From NCBI GenBank assembly GCA_030684645.1, contig JAUXUF010000220.1, forward strand, positions 1-32,270: a DNA stretch of 32,270 nt, read 5' to 3'. Position numbers and translations under genes: made by a program. This document shows positions 7,333 to 16,215 of this stretch, piece by piece. The stretch's first letter is position 1. Each line of letters begins with the position of its first letter. This stretch comes from Bacteroidota bacterium. GTDB lineage: Bacteria; Bacteroidota; Bacteroidia; Bacteroidales; Prolixibacteraceae. Below the pieces are notes generated by a model, which saw nothing but the letters and a program-made list of their open reading frames with translations, ran no database searches and was not told where the DNA came from.

Positions 7333-7690
7333 TTAAGGTCTTTCAAGCAAATCAACCAATGAGTTATTCCGGATATTTCCCAGGAGGTGCTCTGAATCCA
7401 CAAAATGGCCGCACGAATAAAAATCACCATTGTGTTCAACAACCGGCACACCACCACAGGTTTTCTTAAAGATACAAAGTGTGTGTTCAAGATCAAAAGC
7501 AGTGCGGAGGGCCTCTTCAATGATCTGGATTTTAATCTTTCCAATGTCAAAAGCTTTCCATTCGTCGAAAATGGCACAGAGGAATTCACCAAACGCTTTA
7601 GCAGGCACAGTTCTTTCGGTAACCTGTTTCTCTCCGGAAGTTTGCCTTTCAACCAATGGCAGAATAAGCTTGAATGATACTCCTTCAGAA
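7333..7690 (-). pseudogene. Remnant of a sulfatase-maturating radical SAM/SPASM enzyme
   Basis: About 119 residues of coding similarity remain on the - strand. They match the central to C-terminal part of anaerobic sulfatase-maturating enzymes: FKLILPLVERQ, then GEKQVTERTVPAKAFGEFL, IFDEW, and the SPASM stretch CIFKKTCGG...HNGDFYSCGHFVD..LLGNI. The N-terminal radical SAM domain with CxxxCxxC is missing, and the frame stops at 7333 just before the last cysteine cluster of the family (CKEC..CNGECPKN). Both ends are therefore lost and the fragment cannot be an active maturase. No sulfatase gene is present in the window. The reading frame continues upstream to about 7791 but without family similarity. 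Confidence 0.8.
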
Positions 7691-7866
7691 ATTGAATTTA
7701 AACAGGTTGAAAATACGAATAAAACCAAGCCCGAGTACATTTGTGACAACAGAAGTTTATAAATCAGAACTACGTGTTGACTTGTGGGCATTAATCATTT
7801 TTTTTGTTAACCCTGAATCTACCCTATACTTCAATGATATTTTTTCCTGAATGGCAAAAAAAGAAG

Positions 7867-7874
7867 TAGATTTG
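7867..7874 (+). promoter_or_regulatory. -7 box TAGATTTG for the outer-membrane protein gene
   Basis: Exact TAnnTTTG match, 17 bases before the ATG at 7892, so the untranslated leader would be about 10 bases. Confidence 0.5.
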
Positions 7875-7891
7875 AAACAAAACCTAAAGAT

Positions 7892-8587
7892 ATGTTCAGA
7901 TTAATCTTCCCCGTATTATTTCTGTTTCTGGCTTTTCATTCGCACAGTCAGATCCGGTTTTCAGATGCCGGCCTTATTGTTGAAAGCCGGTATATCTGGA
8001 GGGGCGAAAAGCTTGGAACTGCACCCGCCATTGAGCCTTCACTCACCTTTGCTTCGGGCAGGTTTAGTTTTAACTTCTGGGCCACGGCATCCATCGACAA
8101 AAGCTATTCGGAGATTGATCTGACTCCAGCCTGGCAGTTTGATGAGTTTGCGCTTAGCCTGCTCGATTATTACTATCCGGTTCCGGGCGAGAACAACCAG
8201 TATTTTAATTTTCAGGGCGACAAAAACAGGCACTCACTCGAGTTGTCGATCGATAATTACGCTGTTGAAAAAAGACGCCTTAAATGGATGATTGGCGCCT
8301 TTCTACTCGGCGATCGGAATGAGGAAACCGGAAAATCTTTTTATTCCACCTACCTCGAGTTTAAATATCCATTTACCATTTGGAGCATCGAAACCGAACC
8401 TTTTTTAGGCCTGACGCCATTCCACGGATATTACGCCGATCGGTTTGCCTTCATCAATACCGGAATTTCATTCAGTAAAGACCTTGATTTAAAACTGCCT
8501 TTCTCCATTCCTTTGAGCCTTTCCTTTATTTCAAATCCATATACCAAGCAGAGTTTTGTTATTTTTGCCGGCGGAATAGCTTTTTAA
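7892..8587 (+). CDS. Outer-membrane beta-barrel protein, TorF-like putative porin
   Basis: A 231-residue protein with a signal peptide (MFRLIFPVLFLFLAFHSHSQ, cleavage after about residue 19). The rest is made of alternating aromatic and polar strands and ends in Phe (FAGGIAF), typical of outer-membrane barrels. The start of the mature part, ESRYIWRGEKLGTAPAIEPSLTF, resembles the S-x-Y-x-x-RG pattern of the TorF family of putative porins. The flavin reductase gene follows after 12 bases and is probably cotranscribed, although a functional link is not obvious. Family membership is by recall of the pattern and should be held loosely; the barrel assignment is firmer. Confidence 0.72.
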   Translation: MFRLIFPVLFLFLAFHSHSQIRFSDAGLIVESRYIWRGEKLGTAPAIEPSLTFASGRFSFNFWATASIDKSYSEIDLTPAWQFDEFALSLLDYYYPVPGENNQYFNFQGDKNRHSLELSIDNYAVEKRRLKWMIGAFLLGDRNEETGKSFYSTYLEFKYPFTIWSIETEPFLGLTPFHGYYADRFAFINTGISFSKDLDLKLPFSIPLSLSFISNPYTKQSFVIFAGGIAF

Positions 8588-8599
8588 AGCAAAAACAAA

Positions 8600-9175
8600 A
8601 TGGCAAAAATAAATTGGAAACCCGGAACCATGATCTATCCGCTTCCGGCGGTATTGGTGACCTGCGGCGAAACGCCGGAAGAATACAACCTGATTACAAT
8701 AGCCTGGACTGGCACCATCAGCAGCGACCCGCCGATGTGTTACATTTCGGTCCGACCAGGCCGGCACTCCTACGAAATTATCAAACGTACCGGCGAATAC
8801 GTGATTAACCTGACTACCGAAGAACTGGCGCTTGCAACCGATTGGTGCGGTTGCCGGTCGGGAGCCAAATACAATAAATGGAAGGAAATGGGATTGACTC
8901 CGGCGCCTGCCACCATCGTAAAAGCTCCGATTCTGGCCGAAGCTCCCATCAGCATCGAATGTAAGGTGAAACAAATCATCGAACTGGGTGTTCATCATAT
9001 GTTTATTTCTGAAGTAGTGAATGTGATTGCTGACGATCGCTATATTGATCCGGAGACCGGTGCATTCAGCCTTAAAAGAGCGAACCCGTTGATCTATTCG
9101 CACGGTCATTATTTCAAAATGGGCGACCCGATTGGAAAGTTTGGCTGGTCGGTGGAGAAGAAAAAAAAGAATTGA
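8600..9175 (+). CDS. Flavin reductase family protein (flavoredoxin-like)
   Basis: A 191-residue cytoplasmic protein of the flavin-reductase-like FMN-binding fold (DIM6/NTAB group). Recognisable parts are PLPAVLVTCGETPEEYNLIT, the flavin-binding stretch WTGTISSDPPMCYISVRPGRHSYE, YVINLTTEELA, and FISEVVNV. Members bind FMN and either reduce flavin with NAD(P)H or serve as electron carriers, as in flavoredoxin. The region WCGCRSG (near residue 80) has two cysteines in a CxC arrangement. It lies 12 bases after the barrel protein gene in the same orientation. The C-terminus is a lysine run. Confidence 0.85.
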   Translation: MAKINWKPGTMIYPLPAVLVTCGETPEEYNLITIAWTGTISSDPPMCYISVRPGRHSYEIIKRTGEYVINLTTEELALATDWCGCRSGAKYNKWKEMGLTPAPATIVKAPILAEAPISIECKVKQIIELGVHHMFISEVVNVIADDRYIDPETGAFSLKRANPLIYSHGHYFKMGDPIGKFGWSVEKKKKN

Positions 9176-9280
9176 TCAGCAGATAGTCGCAGTAAATATG
9201 CCTTAAAATGATTTTCAAAACTAAACCTGAAAACGTATCTTTATGATAGTGCTTGTTAATAACATTCATAATTTACAATT

Positions 9281-9832
9281 ATGAGCAAACTAGCTGAAAA
9301 CAAATCACTTGTTCCTGAAGAACGTATTGCGAGTAAAATACTGTTTCTCAGGGGAGAAAAAATAATTTTAGACTTTCATTTGGCTGATTTATATGGAACT
9401 GAAACCAGGGCATTAAAACAAGCAGTAAAGCGTAATATTGAAAGATTTCCAAGTGATTTTATGTTTGAACTTTCTGTATCTGAAATAGATAACCTGGTAT
9501 CACATTTTGTGATACCATCGAAAAGTTATTTAGGAGGTGCAGTCCCTTATGCCTTTACAGAAACAGGGGTAGCAATGCTTTCAAGTGTTTTGAAAAGCAA
9601 ACAAGCTGTTGATATTAACATCGCTATCATGCGTACTTTTGTGATGTTGCGCAAAATGTTGTACAATTATCAGGAATTACTCAGTTGGCAAAACGAAATA
9701 GAACAAAAATTAGGAGAACATAACAATCAAATCCTAATAATCTTTCAATACTTGAAGCAGTTTGAACGAGCCAAGCAACAGGAATCAGAACATCAGAATC
9801 GTCCCAGAATAGGCTTTAAGTCACAGAAATAA
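9281..9832 (+). CDS. ORF6N domain protein (phage-type DNA-binding)
   Basis: A 183-residue protein. Residues about 15-100 are the ORF6N domain: ERIASKILFLRGEKIILDFH, LADLYGTETRALKQAVKRN, FPSDFMFELS and YAFTETGVAMLSSVLKS. ORF6N is common in phage antirepressor-type proteins and also in stand-alone chromosomal copies in Bacteroidota. The C-terminal part (after about residue 120) is helical and Gln/Glu-rich, probably coiled coil. Coding sequence is more AT-rich than its neighbours and no other phage gene is near, so it is likely a horizontally acquired orphan. A weak promoter-like TATCTTTA lies 38-45 bases upstream. Confidence 0.85.
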   Translation: MSKLAENKSLVPEERIASKILFLRGEKIILDFHLADLYGTETRALKQAVKRNIERFPSDFMFELSVSEIDNLVSHFVIPSKSYLGGAVPYAFTETGVAMLSSVLKSKQAVDINIAIMRTFVMLRKMLYNYQELLSWQNEIEQKLGEHNNQILIIFQYLKQFERAKQQESEHQNRPRIGFKSQK

Positions 9833-9869
9833 TCTCCCATAAACAATCAGGAAAAGTATAATACTACAA

Positions 9870-9877
9870 TAAATTTG
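9870..9877 (+). promoter_or_regulatory. -7 box TAAATTTG for the M3 peptidase gene
   Basis: Exact TAnnTTTG match, about 65 bases before the preferred ATG at 9944. Confidence 0.45.
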
Positions 9878-9943
9878 CGGATAGAGATATGTAGATAACC
9901 CGCAATCCTTTAATATACTCCAGCCCAGGCAGTGAGTTTTAAA

Positions 9944-12007
9944 ATGATAAATATGACAAACGAAAATCTTTATTCTTCCGAAAACCCTTTACTGCAACCG
10001 TTTCAGACAATTCATGAAACGGCGCCCTTCAACTCAGTTAAAATCGGACATTATTTACCGGCTTTTGATGCAGCGATTGAAATAGCCAAAAAGGAAGTTC
10101 AGGAGATCATCGAAAATCCGATGTCTCCGGATTTTAACAATACCATTGTCGCACTCGATTTGGCCGGCGAAAAACTGGAACGTATCAAGGCCATTTTCTT
10201 TAACCTGAACTCGGCCGAAACCTCCGACGAAATGCAGAATATTGCTCAGGATGTCGCTCCTAAACTTTCGGATTTCAGCAACGACATTACCCTGAATGAG
10301 CAACTATTTGCACGTATCCGGGAAGTGCACAATCAGACTGAAAATCGGGTATTGAATGTTGAAGAAACCACTTTGCTCGAAAAAACTTATCGCCGGTTCG
10401 TGCGAAGTGGCGCCAACCTGAATGAAGAAGACAAAGCGAAATACCGCGAAATCACCAGGGAACTATCACAACTCGGGCTTAAATATCAGGAAAATGTGCT
10501 GGCAGAAACCAATGCCTACGAACTTCTCATTACTGACGAAAGGGACCTGAGCGGACTTCCGGAATCAATCGTTGACATGGCTGCCCAAACGGCACAATCC
10601 AAAAACAAGGAAGGCTGGCTTTTCAACCTGCAATCCCCGAGCTACGTTCCTTTCCTGAAATATGCCGACAACCGGTCGTTGCGCGAGCAGATTTTCAGGG
10701 CGTCAAGTTCGAGGGCGAACCACGGCAACGAAAACGACAACAATGAAATCATTAAACGAATCGTATCGCTGCGGATCGACAAAGCCCATCTGATTGGATT
10801 TAAAACCCATGCGGAGTATAAACTTCAGGAACGGATGGCCGAAACTCCTGAAAAAGTGACCCGGTTTTTAGACGATCTTCATCAGGAATCGAAACCTTTT
10901 GCAGCTAAAGAATTTGCCGAAGTTCAGGAATATGCTGAAAAATCAGGATTCTCAGGCCAAGTTCAGCGTTGGGACTGGGCTTATTATTCCGAAAAACTAA
11001 AATCAGAAAAATACAATTTCACCGACGAGGAGGTTAAGCCGTATTTGCAGCTCGAAAAAGTAATTGACGGCGTATTTTCGCTGGCCCGGAAACTTTACGG
11101 ACTTCGGCTGGAAGAAAATAAAAACATCGAAGTTTATCAACCGGAGGTTTCTGCCTATGAAGTATTTGATGAAGATAACCGGTTTATTGCTGTTTTGTAC
11201 CTCGATTTTTTTCCACGCGAAGGCAAACGCTCCGGCGCCTGGATGACCGATTACCGCACTCAATCGAATGTGAATGGAAATTCAATCCGACCACATATTT
11301 CGCTGGTTACCAATTTCTCCAGACCAACAGAAAGCACTCCTTCATTGCTAACTTTCGACGAAGTGACGACCTTCCTGCATGAGTTTGGACACGGCCTCCA
11401 CGGAATGCTGTCGCAATGCCAGTTTCCCGGAACTTCTGGAACGAATGTGTATTGGGATTTTGTTGAACTGCCTTCACAGATTCACGAAAACTGGGCCTAC
11501 GAAAAAGAGTGGCTCGATCAATTTGCCGTTCATTATCAAACCGGAGAAGAAATGCCTGACGAACTGGTTCTGAAAATACAGAAAGCGCAGAACTTTCAGG
11601 CGGCATACATGATGGAACGTCAGCTTAGCTTTGCCATGCTCGACATGGCTTACCACCACCGCGAATTGCCGGTTGAAGGCGATCTGAAGGAATTTGAACT
11701 GAATGCCATCGCGTCAACCGATTTGCTTGAACCTGTTGAAGGAAGTCTTCAAAGCACCGCCTTTTCGCACATTTTCTCCGGAGGATATGATGCCGGATAT
11801 TACAGTTATAAATGGGCCGAAGTATTGGATGCCGATGCATTTTCGGTATTTCAGGAGAACGGGATTTTCGACCGTGATACAGCCGATTCTTTTCGGAAGA
11901 ACATTCTGGAAAAAGGAGGAAGTGAACATCCGATGATTTTATACAAAGCTTTTCGTGGCCAGGAACCAACAGCAGCGGCATTGCTGAAAAGAAACGGGTT
12001 GGTGTAA
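9944..12007 (+). CDS. dcp: M3 family metallopeptidase (peptidyl-dipeptidase Dcp type)
   Basis: A zinc peptidase of 687 residues from the ATG at 9944 (a GTG at 9932 and an ATG at 9953 are alternatives). The active site HEFGH is at residues 479-483 in FLHEFGHGLHGMLSQ, and the third zinc ligand is likely the Glu in ELPSQIHENW about 25 residues on. Length and motif position match the Dcp/oligopeptidase A group of family M3, which removes dipeptides from peptide C-termini or cleaves short peptides. No signal peptide is visible, so it is expected in the cytoplasm, recycling peptides. The C-terminal catalytic motif GGYDAGYYSYKWAE is also present, as usual in the family. It is transcribed alone and converges with the PAP2-like gene. 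Confidence 0.9.
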   Translation: MINMTNENLYSSENPLLQPFQTIHETAPFNSVKIGHYLPAFDAAIEIAKKEVQEIIENPMSPDFNNTIVALDLAGEKLERIKAIFFNLNSAETSDEMQNIAQDVAPKLSDFSNDITLNEQLFARIREVHNQTENRVLNVEETTLLEKTYRRFVRSGANLNEEDKAKYREITRELSQLGLKYQENVLAETNAYELLITDERDLSGLPESIVDMAAQTAQSKNKEGWLFNLQSPSYVPFLKYADNRSLREQIFRASSSRANHGNENDNNEIIKRIVSLRIDKAHLIGFKTHAEYKLQERMAETPEKVTRFLDDLHQESKPFAAKEFAEVQEYAEKSGFSGQVQRWDWAYYSEKLKSEKYNFTDEEVKPYLQLEKVIDGVFSLARKLYGLRLEENKNIEVYQPEVSAYEVFDEDNRFIAVLYLDFFPREGKRSGAWMTDYRTQSNVNGNSIRPHISLVTNFSRPTESTPSLLTFDEVTTFLHEFGHGLHGMLSQCQFPGTSGTNVYWDFVELPSQIHENWAYEKEWLDQFAVHYQTGEEMPDELVLKIQKAQNFQAAYMMERQLSFAMLDMAYHHRELPVEGDLKEFELNAIASTDLLEPVEGSLQSTAFSHIFSGGYDAGYYSYKWAEVLDADAFSVFQENGIFDRDTADSFRKNILEKGGSEHPMILYKAFRGQEPTAAALLKRNGLV

Positions 12008-12094
12008 TTCAAGGCAAAAGGCAAAAGTTAAAAATCAGTAGAAGTGTCAGGCTAAATTGCCGTTTGCCTTTATGCAACGGTAGTATAATCCTTT

Positions 12095-12715
12095 TCAGAT
12101 ATACCAAATGGACAGATTCATGACCAGAAATCCGAGCAGAAATCCGGCGTAAACCTGCCAACTGGTATGTTTAGCCAGAATAAGCCGGGCAGTGCCAACC
12201 ATACCCGCAACAAGAACAAACATGGCCAGTATTAATACCGGATTTTCCTGAAGGCGAAATGAAAGGCCGAACAAACCACCGACCAATCCACCGATGGCAG
12301 CGGTGTGTGCGCTGATTTTCCACTTCAGGGAAACTACCAGCAACCCGATTTGTATGAGGATTGAGGCTATCAGGAATAAATTGTATATCGGGAAAACAGG
12401 TAGCCGAAGAAGAATCAGATAGCCCAAATAATAATAAATTGAACTTAAAATCAGTGGTAAGACCCGGTCGGTACTTCTTCCCATTTTCAGATCAAACTTC
12501 TGACTTAATGCCAGAACACCGATACTGAGTGCAGGTAAAACACAGGTTGAAAGGAAAACGACCAGCAGCATATACTTCTTTACATTCCAGGGTAGAATTG
12601 CGAAATAAAATCCGGAATTAAAAAGCAGCAAAAATCCAATGGTAGGAATCAGAAACGGATGAAAGACGATTGAAGTGATGCGGGCAATTGCTGTCAGCGA
12701 ATTATTACTGTTCAT
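12095..12715 (-). CDS. PAP2-like integral membrane protein
   Basis: A 206-residue membrane protein with five or six predicted helices. Three spaced segments resemble the PAP2 phosphatase motifs: RSTDRVLPL, then KISAHTAAIGGLVGG (motif 2 S-x-H), then GTARLILAKHTSWQVYAGFLLG (motif 3 R-x5-H). The first motif is weak, so enzymatic activity is uncertain. PAP2 enzymes dephosphorylate lipid phosphates such as undecaprenyl pyrophosphate or phosphatidic acid. It lies 93 bases downstream of rpoN in the same direction and may be cotranscribed with it. Confidence 0.7.
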   Translation of the reverse strand: MNSNNSLTAIARITSIVFHPFLIPTIGFLLLFNSGFYFAILPWNVKKYMLLVVFLSTCVLPALSIGVLALSQKFDLKMGRSTDRVLPLILSSIYYYLGYLILLRLPVFPIYNLFLIASILIQIGLLVVSLKWKISAHTAAIGGLVGGLFGLSFRLQENPVLILAMFVLVAGMVGTARLILAKHTSWQVYAGFLLGFLVMNLSIWYI

Positions 12716-12808
12716 TATTTGTTGTTTCTTGTCAAAGTTTTTTATTAACGATTAACGATTTTAAATTGCCGATTCTACGTCATTTCGATCGTTAATCTGA
12801 AATTTTCT

Positions 12809-14257
12809 TTACAGTTCTTTTCTCATTCGTGCAACAGGAATTCCGAGTTGCTCCCGGTATTTGGCAACAGTACGACGTGCAACAATGTACGATTTTTCTT
12901 TTAGAATCATGGCCAGCTTCTCGTCTGTAACCGGGTGACGTTTATCTTCATTATCCACACATTCTTCCAGAATTGTTTTGATTTCGCGCGTCGAAACTTC
13001 TTCTCCTGTATCGGTTTGCATCCCTTCTGAAAAGAAATATTTTAAGGGATAAATTCCAAAATGGGTCTGGATGTATTTGCTGTTCGAAACGCGCGAAATG
13101 GTCGAAATGTCGAGTCCGGTTAAATCAGCAATGTCTTTCAGAATCATGGGTTTCAGTTTGGTTTCGTCGCCATCCTGAAAAAACTCCTTCTGAAATTTAA
13201 TAATTTCGAGCATGGTTACAGTCAAAGTTTGCTGCCTTTGGCGAATGGCATCAATAAACCATTTGGCCGAGTCCAGCTTCTGTTTCATAAAAGTCATGGC
13301 CTCCTTTTGTTCTTTGGATGCACCACTCTTGTTAACAGCATAGGATTTCATCAGGTCGAGGTATGCACCGTTTAACTGAAGGTCGGGGGCATTTTTCTGG
13401 TTCAGCGTTAACTGAAGTTCACCTTCCAGATTATCGAGCAGGAAGTCGGGAACAATAACCTGGTTCGATTTGCTCATCGGATTGCTGTAGGAACTTCCGG
13501 GTTTTGGATTCAGTTTCAGGATTTCGTCGATGGCTTCTTTCAGTTCTTCCTCAGAAATTTCGTATTTGCGAAGGATTTTATCGTAGTGCTTTTTAGTAAA
13601 CTCTTCAAAATTATCCTGAAGAATTTTTGCTGCCAGACAAGTCGAACCTTTGCCTTTTTTACGCATGATCTGAAGAAGCAAACATTCCTGAAGATCACGT
13701 GCGCCAATACCTGGCGGATCAAAATCCTGAATGATTTCAAGGTAACGTTCCAAATCTTCCAGTTTTACTTCGATGTTCCGGTGAAAAGCCAGATCATCCG
13801 AAATGGAGAGTAGATCACGGCGCAGGTATCCATCCTCGTCAATATTCCCGATAATGTATTCGGCAATTAATTCCTCTTCCTCACTGAGTTCCGAAAGTCC
13901 AATTTGTTCAATCATCGAATCGTAAAAGCTGACACCGGAAGAATAGGGCATGTCAACCTGTTTATCATCTTTGGAGTAATTATTGGCCGACAAACGGTAA
14001 CTGGGAACGTCTTCATCATTCAGGTAATCTTCCAGCGAAAATTCATCATCCGATTGCGAATCATCCGAATCTTCGTCGTAACTTTCATCCGGATCATCAC
14101 TTTCTATCAGTTCCAGGATCGGGTTTTCATCCAGTTCACTCTTGATACGCTGTTCGAGTTGAATCGCAGGTATCTCAAGCAGCTTGATAACCTGTATCTG
14201 CTGCGGTGAAAGCTTTTGTAATAACCTTTGCTGTAAACTGATTCTTTGATCTGCCAT
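12809..14257 (-). CDS. rpoN: RNA polymerase sigma-54 factor
   Basis: A 482-residue protein with all sigma-54 regions in order. The Gln/Leu-rich activator region is at residues 5-50 (QRLLQKLSPQQIQVIKLLEI, then IKSELDENPILEL). A strongly acidic linker follows at about 51-85. The core-binding domain spans about 110-300 and the DNA-binding domain the rest, with ISTISRVSNSKYIQTHFGIYPLKYFF and, near the C-terminus, the RpoN box ARRTVAKYRE. It directs polymerase to -24/-12 promoters together with AAA+ activators; none of those is in the window. The gene starts 18 bases from a Bacteroidetes-type -7 box. Confidence 0.96.
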   Translation of the reverse strand: MADQRISLQQRLLQKLSPQQIQVIKLLEIPAIQLEQRIKSELDENPILELIESDDPDESYDEDSDDSQSDDEFSLEDYLNDEDVPSYRLSANNYSKDDKQVDMPYSSGVSFYDSMIEQIGLSELSEEEELIAEYIIGNIDEDGYLRRDLLSISDDLAFHRNIEVKLEDLERYLEIIQDFDPPGIGARDLQECLLLQIMRKKGKGSTCLAAKILQDNFEEFTKKHYDKILRKYEISEEELKEAIDEILKLNPKPGSSYSNPMSKSNQVIVPDFLLDNLEGELQLTLNQKNAPDLQLNGAYLDLMKSYAVNKSGASKEQKEAMTFMKQKLDSAKWFIDAIRQRQQTLTVTMLEIIKFQKEFFQDGDETKLKPMILKDIADLTGLDISTISRVSNSKYIQTHFGIYPLKYFFSEGMQTDTGEEVSTREIKTILEECVDNEDKRHPVTDEKLAMILKEKSYIVARRTVAKYREQLGIPVARMRKEL

Positions 14258-14274
14258 TCTGATTCAACTTTTTC

Positions 14275-14282
14275 CAAAATTA
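14275..14282 (-). promoter_or_regulatory. -7 box TAATTTTG for rpoN
   Basis: Read on the - strand it matches TAnnTTTG and lies 17 bases before the rpoN start codon, implying a very short leader. Confidence 0.5.
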
Positions 14283-14419
14283 AGATTTTAAATCGAATCG
14301 TGTAACACTGGCCTTTAAAAAGAAGAACCGACAGTTATTTCTGATGAAGAAAAGTATCAGAAAACATCTGTCACACTACCAGTTAGCGATCAGGATTCAA
14401 GCTGTTTTTTGAATTTCAG

Positions 14420-15892
14420 TTAAAGTTTTGAAATCAGTTTTGATTTTTTGGGTTGATAATAAGGCAGGTATTCCAATTGCCTGGTATCTTTTGTTTTTTT
14501 TCGAAAAAGATAGAAACAGGTCCCGAAGGTTATCCCGCTATACCCTGAACCCGATGGGATTAGAAAAGAAAGGACGTTATCGCTTCCGATAAACGATTGA
14601 CCGGATTCCCAATTATAAAGCAAAGCAAAAGGTAGGTTTTTATAGGTATTTCCGATTATGGAACAACCGGTACTGATAGTGAATCTCTTGTTGATCTGAT
14701 AGTTGACTGAAAGCAATAGACTATTGTATTTCAATTCTTTAGTCGTGATAAATCGATCGACCATTCCAAAATAAAGCGCTGGATTTACCTGGTATCGTAT
14801 TCCGGCATAAAAGGTGGTTGGTAATGGTTTCGAGAATGCTTTTTCATCAACAGTTAAGCGGAATGAAATTGTATCTGCGAGAGGTTTGTCATTAAGTTTT
14901 ATAAGGATTAGCTCTCCGTTTTCATCGAACATTGGTGCTCCGTTCTCATCCAGCTTTGGGCCAATATTATTTTTTGGAAATGGGAAATCCTCATTAAATA
15001 TTAATGTGTTAATGTTTTGCTTCCATTTAATTCTGCCCAGATCGATCGCACTGGCAGAAATCTCAATTTCAGGAGTAATTTTATATTTAAATCCCAGGTC
15101 AACCCCTGTTCCGATATTCTTCGCATTGGTGATATAATCGCCAATGTCAAAATTAGTTGCCAGGTTCAAATCTTTGAGATAACCACCATCGAAATTCGGA
15201 TTTGCCGGAATGGATAATCTCATAGGCCCGGTTATTTGAGTAAAAATAGTGTCTGCTCTCTCAATTATTTTCCCCGACACTTCTGAAAAAAGCAAGGACT
15301 TTCCAAAATATATTTTTGCCCGTACTCCCACAGACAGCCTTTTTTTGATGATCTCTTTGGCAAATCCAAAACTATATTCCCGATAATGAAGTTCCTGTGC
15401 AGCAAAAAGTTGTGATTGGCCAATGACCAGATTTTTAAAGTCCTGGCTGGATAAAAATCCTGAAAGTTCACCTTTAAAGTTGGTCATCAACAGTACATTC
15501 TCACTTATCCGGAAGTTAAAAGATGCAAAAGCTGAATTGTATCCAAGGTTGAGCAGATTGGCTTTATAATTCAGGAAAAATAAATCCTGTTTTACCAGAC
15601 TGTTAAAAACACCTTTAAAATCGTCAGTAGTTTGATTACCTTCAAGAAACTGGGTCATCACATCTTTTATGACTGGTAAGTTGTTAGTCCCTAAATTCAT
15701 TCCGGCCAGAGGGAAAATACTGAAGTTAAATTTCTTCTGTGAGGTAAGAAATGCGGGATTGAAAGCCGAAGAGTTAAACTGTTCGTTGATATGATAGATA
15801 ACCAGATTCGACTGAGCTTTCCCCAATAAAACTATCGCTGACATCATTGCCAGGAAAACCACAATTCGTTTACTTTTAATCCCCAGTTTCAT
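14420..15892 (-). CDS. DUF5723-type outer-membrane protein, paralogue 1
   Basis: A 490-residue protein when started at the ATG whose complement lies at 15890-15892; the frame is open 31 codons further upstream but that stretch looks non-coding, while the chosen start gives a clean signal peptide (MKLGIKSKRIVVFLAMMSAI, ending LGKAQS). The mature protein begins SNLVIYHINEQFNSSAFNPAFL, the N-terminal signature shared by all three tandem copies, and continues with beta-strand repeats expected of an outer-membrane barrel, including LHYREYSFGFAKEIIKKRLS and GVRAKIYFGKS. A short internal repeat, DENGAPMFDENGELI, is unique to this copy. The end, RKKTKDTRQLEYLPYYQPKK, closely matches paralogue 2. Function is unknown. 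Confidence 0.8.
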   Translation of the reverse strand: MKLGIKSKRIVVFLAMMSAIVLLGKAQSNLVIYHINEQFNSSAFNPAFLTSQKKFNFSIFPLAGMNLGTNNLPVIKDVMTQFLEGNQTTDDFKGVFNSLVKQDLFFLNYKANLLNLGYNSAFASFNFRISENVLLMTNFKGELSGFLSSQDFKNLVIGQSQLFAAQELHYREYSFGFAKEIIKKRLSVGVRAKIYFGKSLLFSEVSGKIIERADTIFTQITGPMRLSIPANPNFDGGYLKDLNLATNFDIGDYITNAKNIGTGVDLGFKYKITPEIEISASAIDLGRIKWKQNINTLIFNEDFPFPKNNIGPKLDENGAPMFDENGELILIKLNDKPLADTISFRLTVDEKAFSKPLPTTFYAGIRYQVNPALYFGMVDRFITTKELKYNSLLLSVNYQINKRFTISTGCSIIGNTYKNLPFALLYNWESGQSFIGSDNVLSFLIPSGSGYSGITFGTCFYLFRKKTKDTRQLEYLPYYQPKKSKLISKL

Positions 15893-16215
15893 AAAATCAG
15901 GATTGCGCTTATCGGATAGTCGGCTTGTTTTGCAACAAAATAGGTGAAACTTAGAGTCTCGAAATCGTTGAACTTTCGCAAGCAATCAGGCAAACATCCT
16001 ATAATGCTGCTCTTTTTACTTTAGACTTGAGAGTAGGTCATCCCTTCCTTGACTTTGATTCACTAAACTAGATGCAATTAAATTTAATGAATTAAAACAC
16101 ACGGAATGTGAGTGATGTAAATTTATTCAACGTGTGTTGGCTCTGACTTCTAATTTACAGAAAACCGGGCTTGTTTTTGAAGATAAAGAATGTAATTTTA
16201 AATAGGATCAGATGG
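15893..16215. other. Spacer between DUF5723 paralogues 1 and 2
   Basis: No gene seen. An 8-bp inverted repeat, AACACACG (16096-16103) and CGTGTGTT (16131-16138), followed on the - strand by TTTTAATT, may end transcription of paralogue 2. No clear TAnnTTTG box for paralogue 1 was found. Confidence 0.35.

Noticed and set aside
7098-7652. Long open frame on the - strand overlapping the hydrolase end and the maturase remnant
   Set aside because: It runs antisense through the end of the clear hydrolase gene and is out of frame with the SPASM similarity, so it is a shadow.
7405-7762. Two + strand open frames over the maturase remnant
   Set aside because: They are antisense to the recognisable SPASM coding stretch and show no family pattern.
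12744-12796. ATTAACGATTAACGAT and ATCGTTAAT as a terminator of rpoN
   Set aside because: The loop is about 30 bases and there is no T-run in the rpoN direction; the repeats may be chance in AT-rich sequence.
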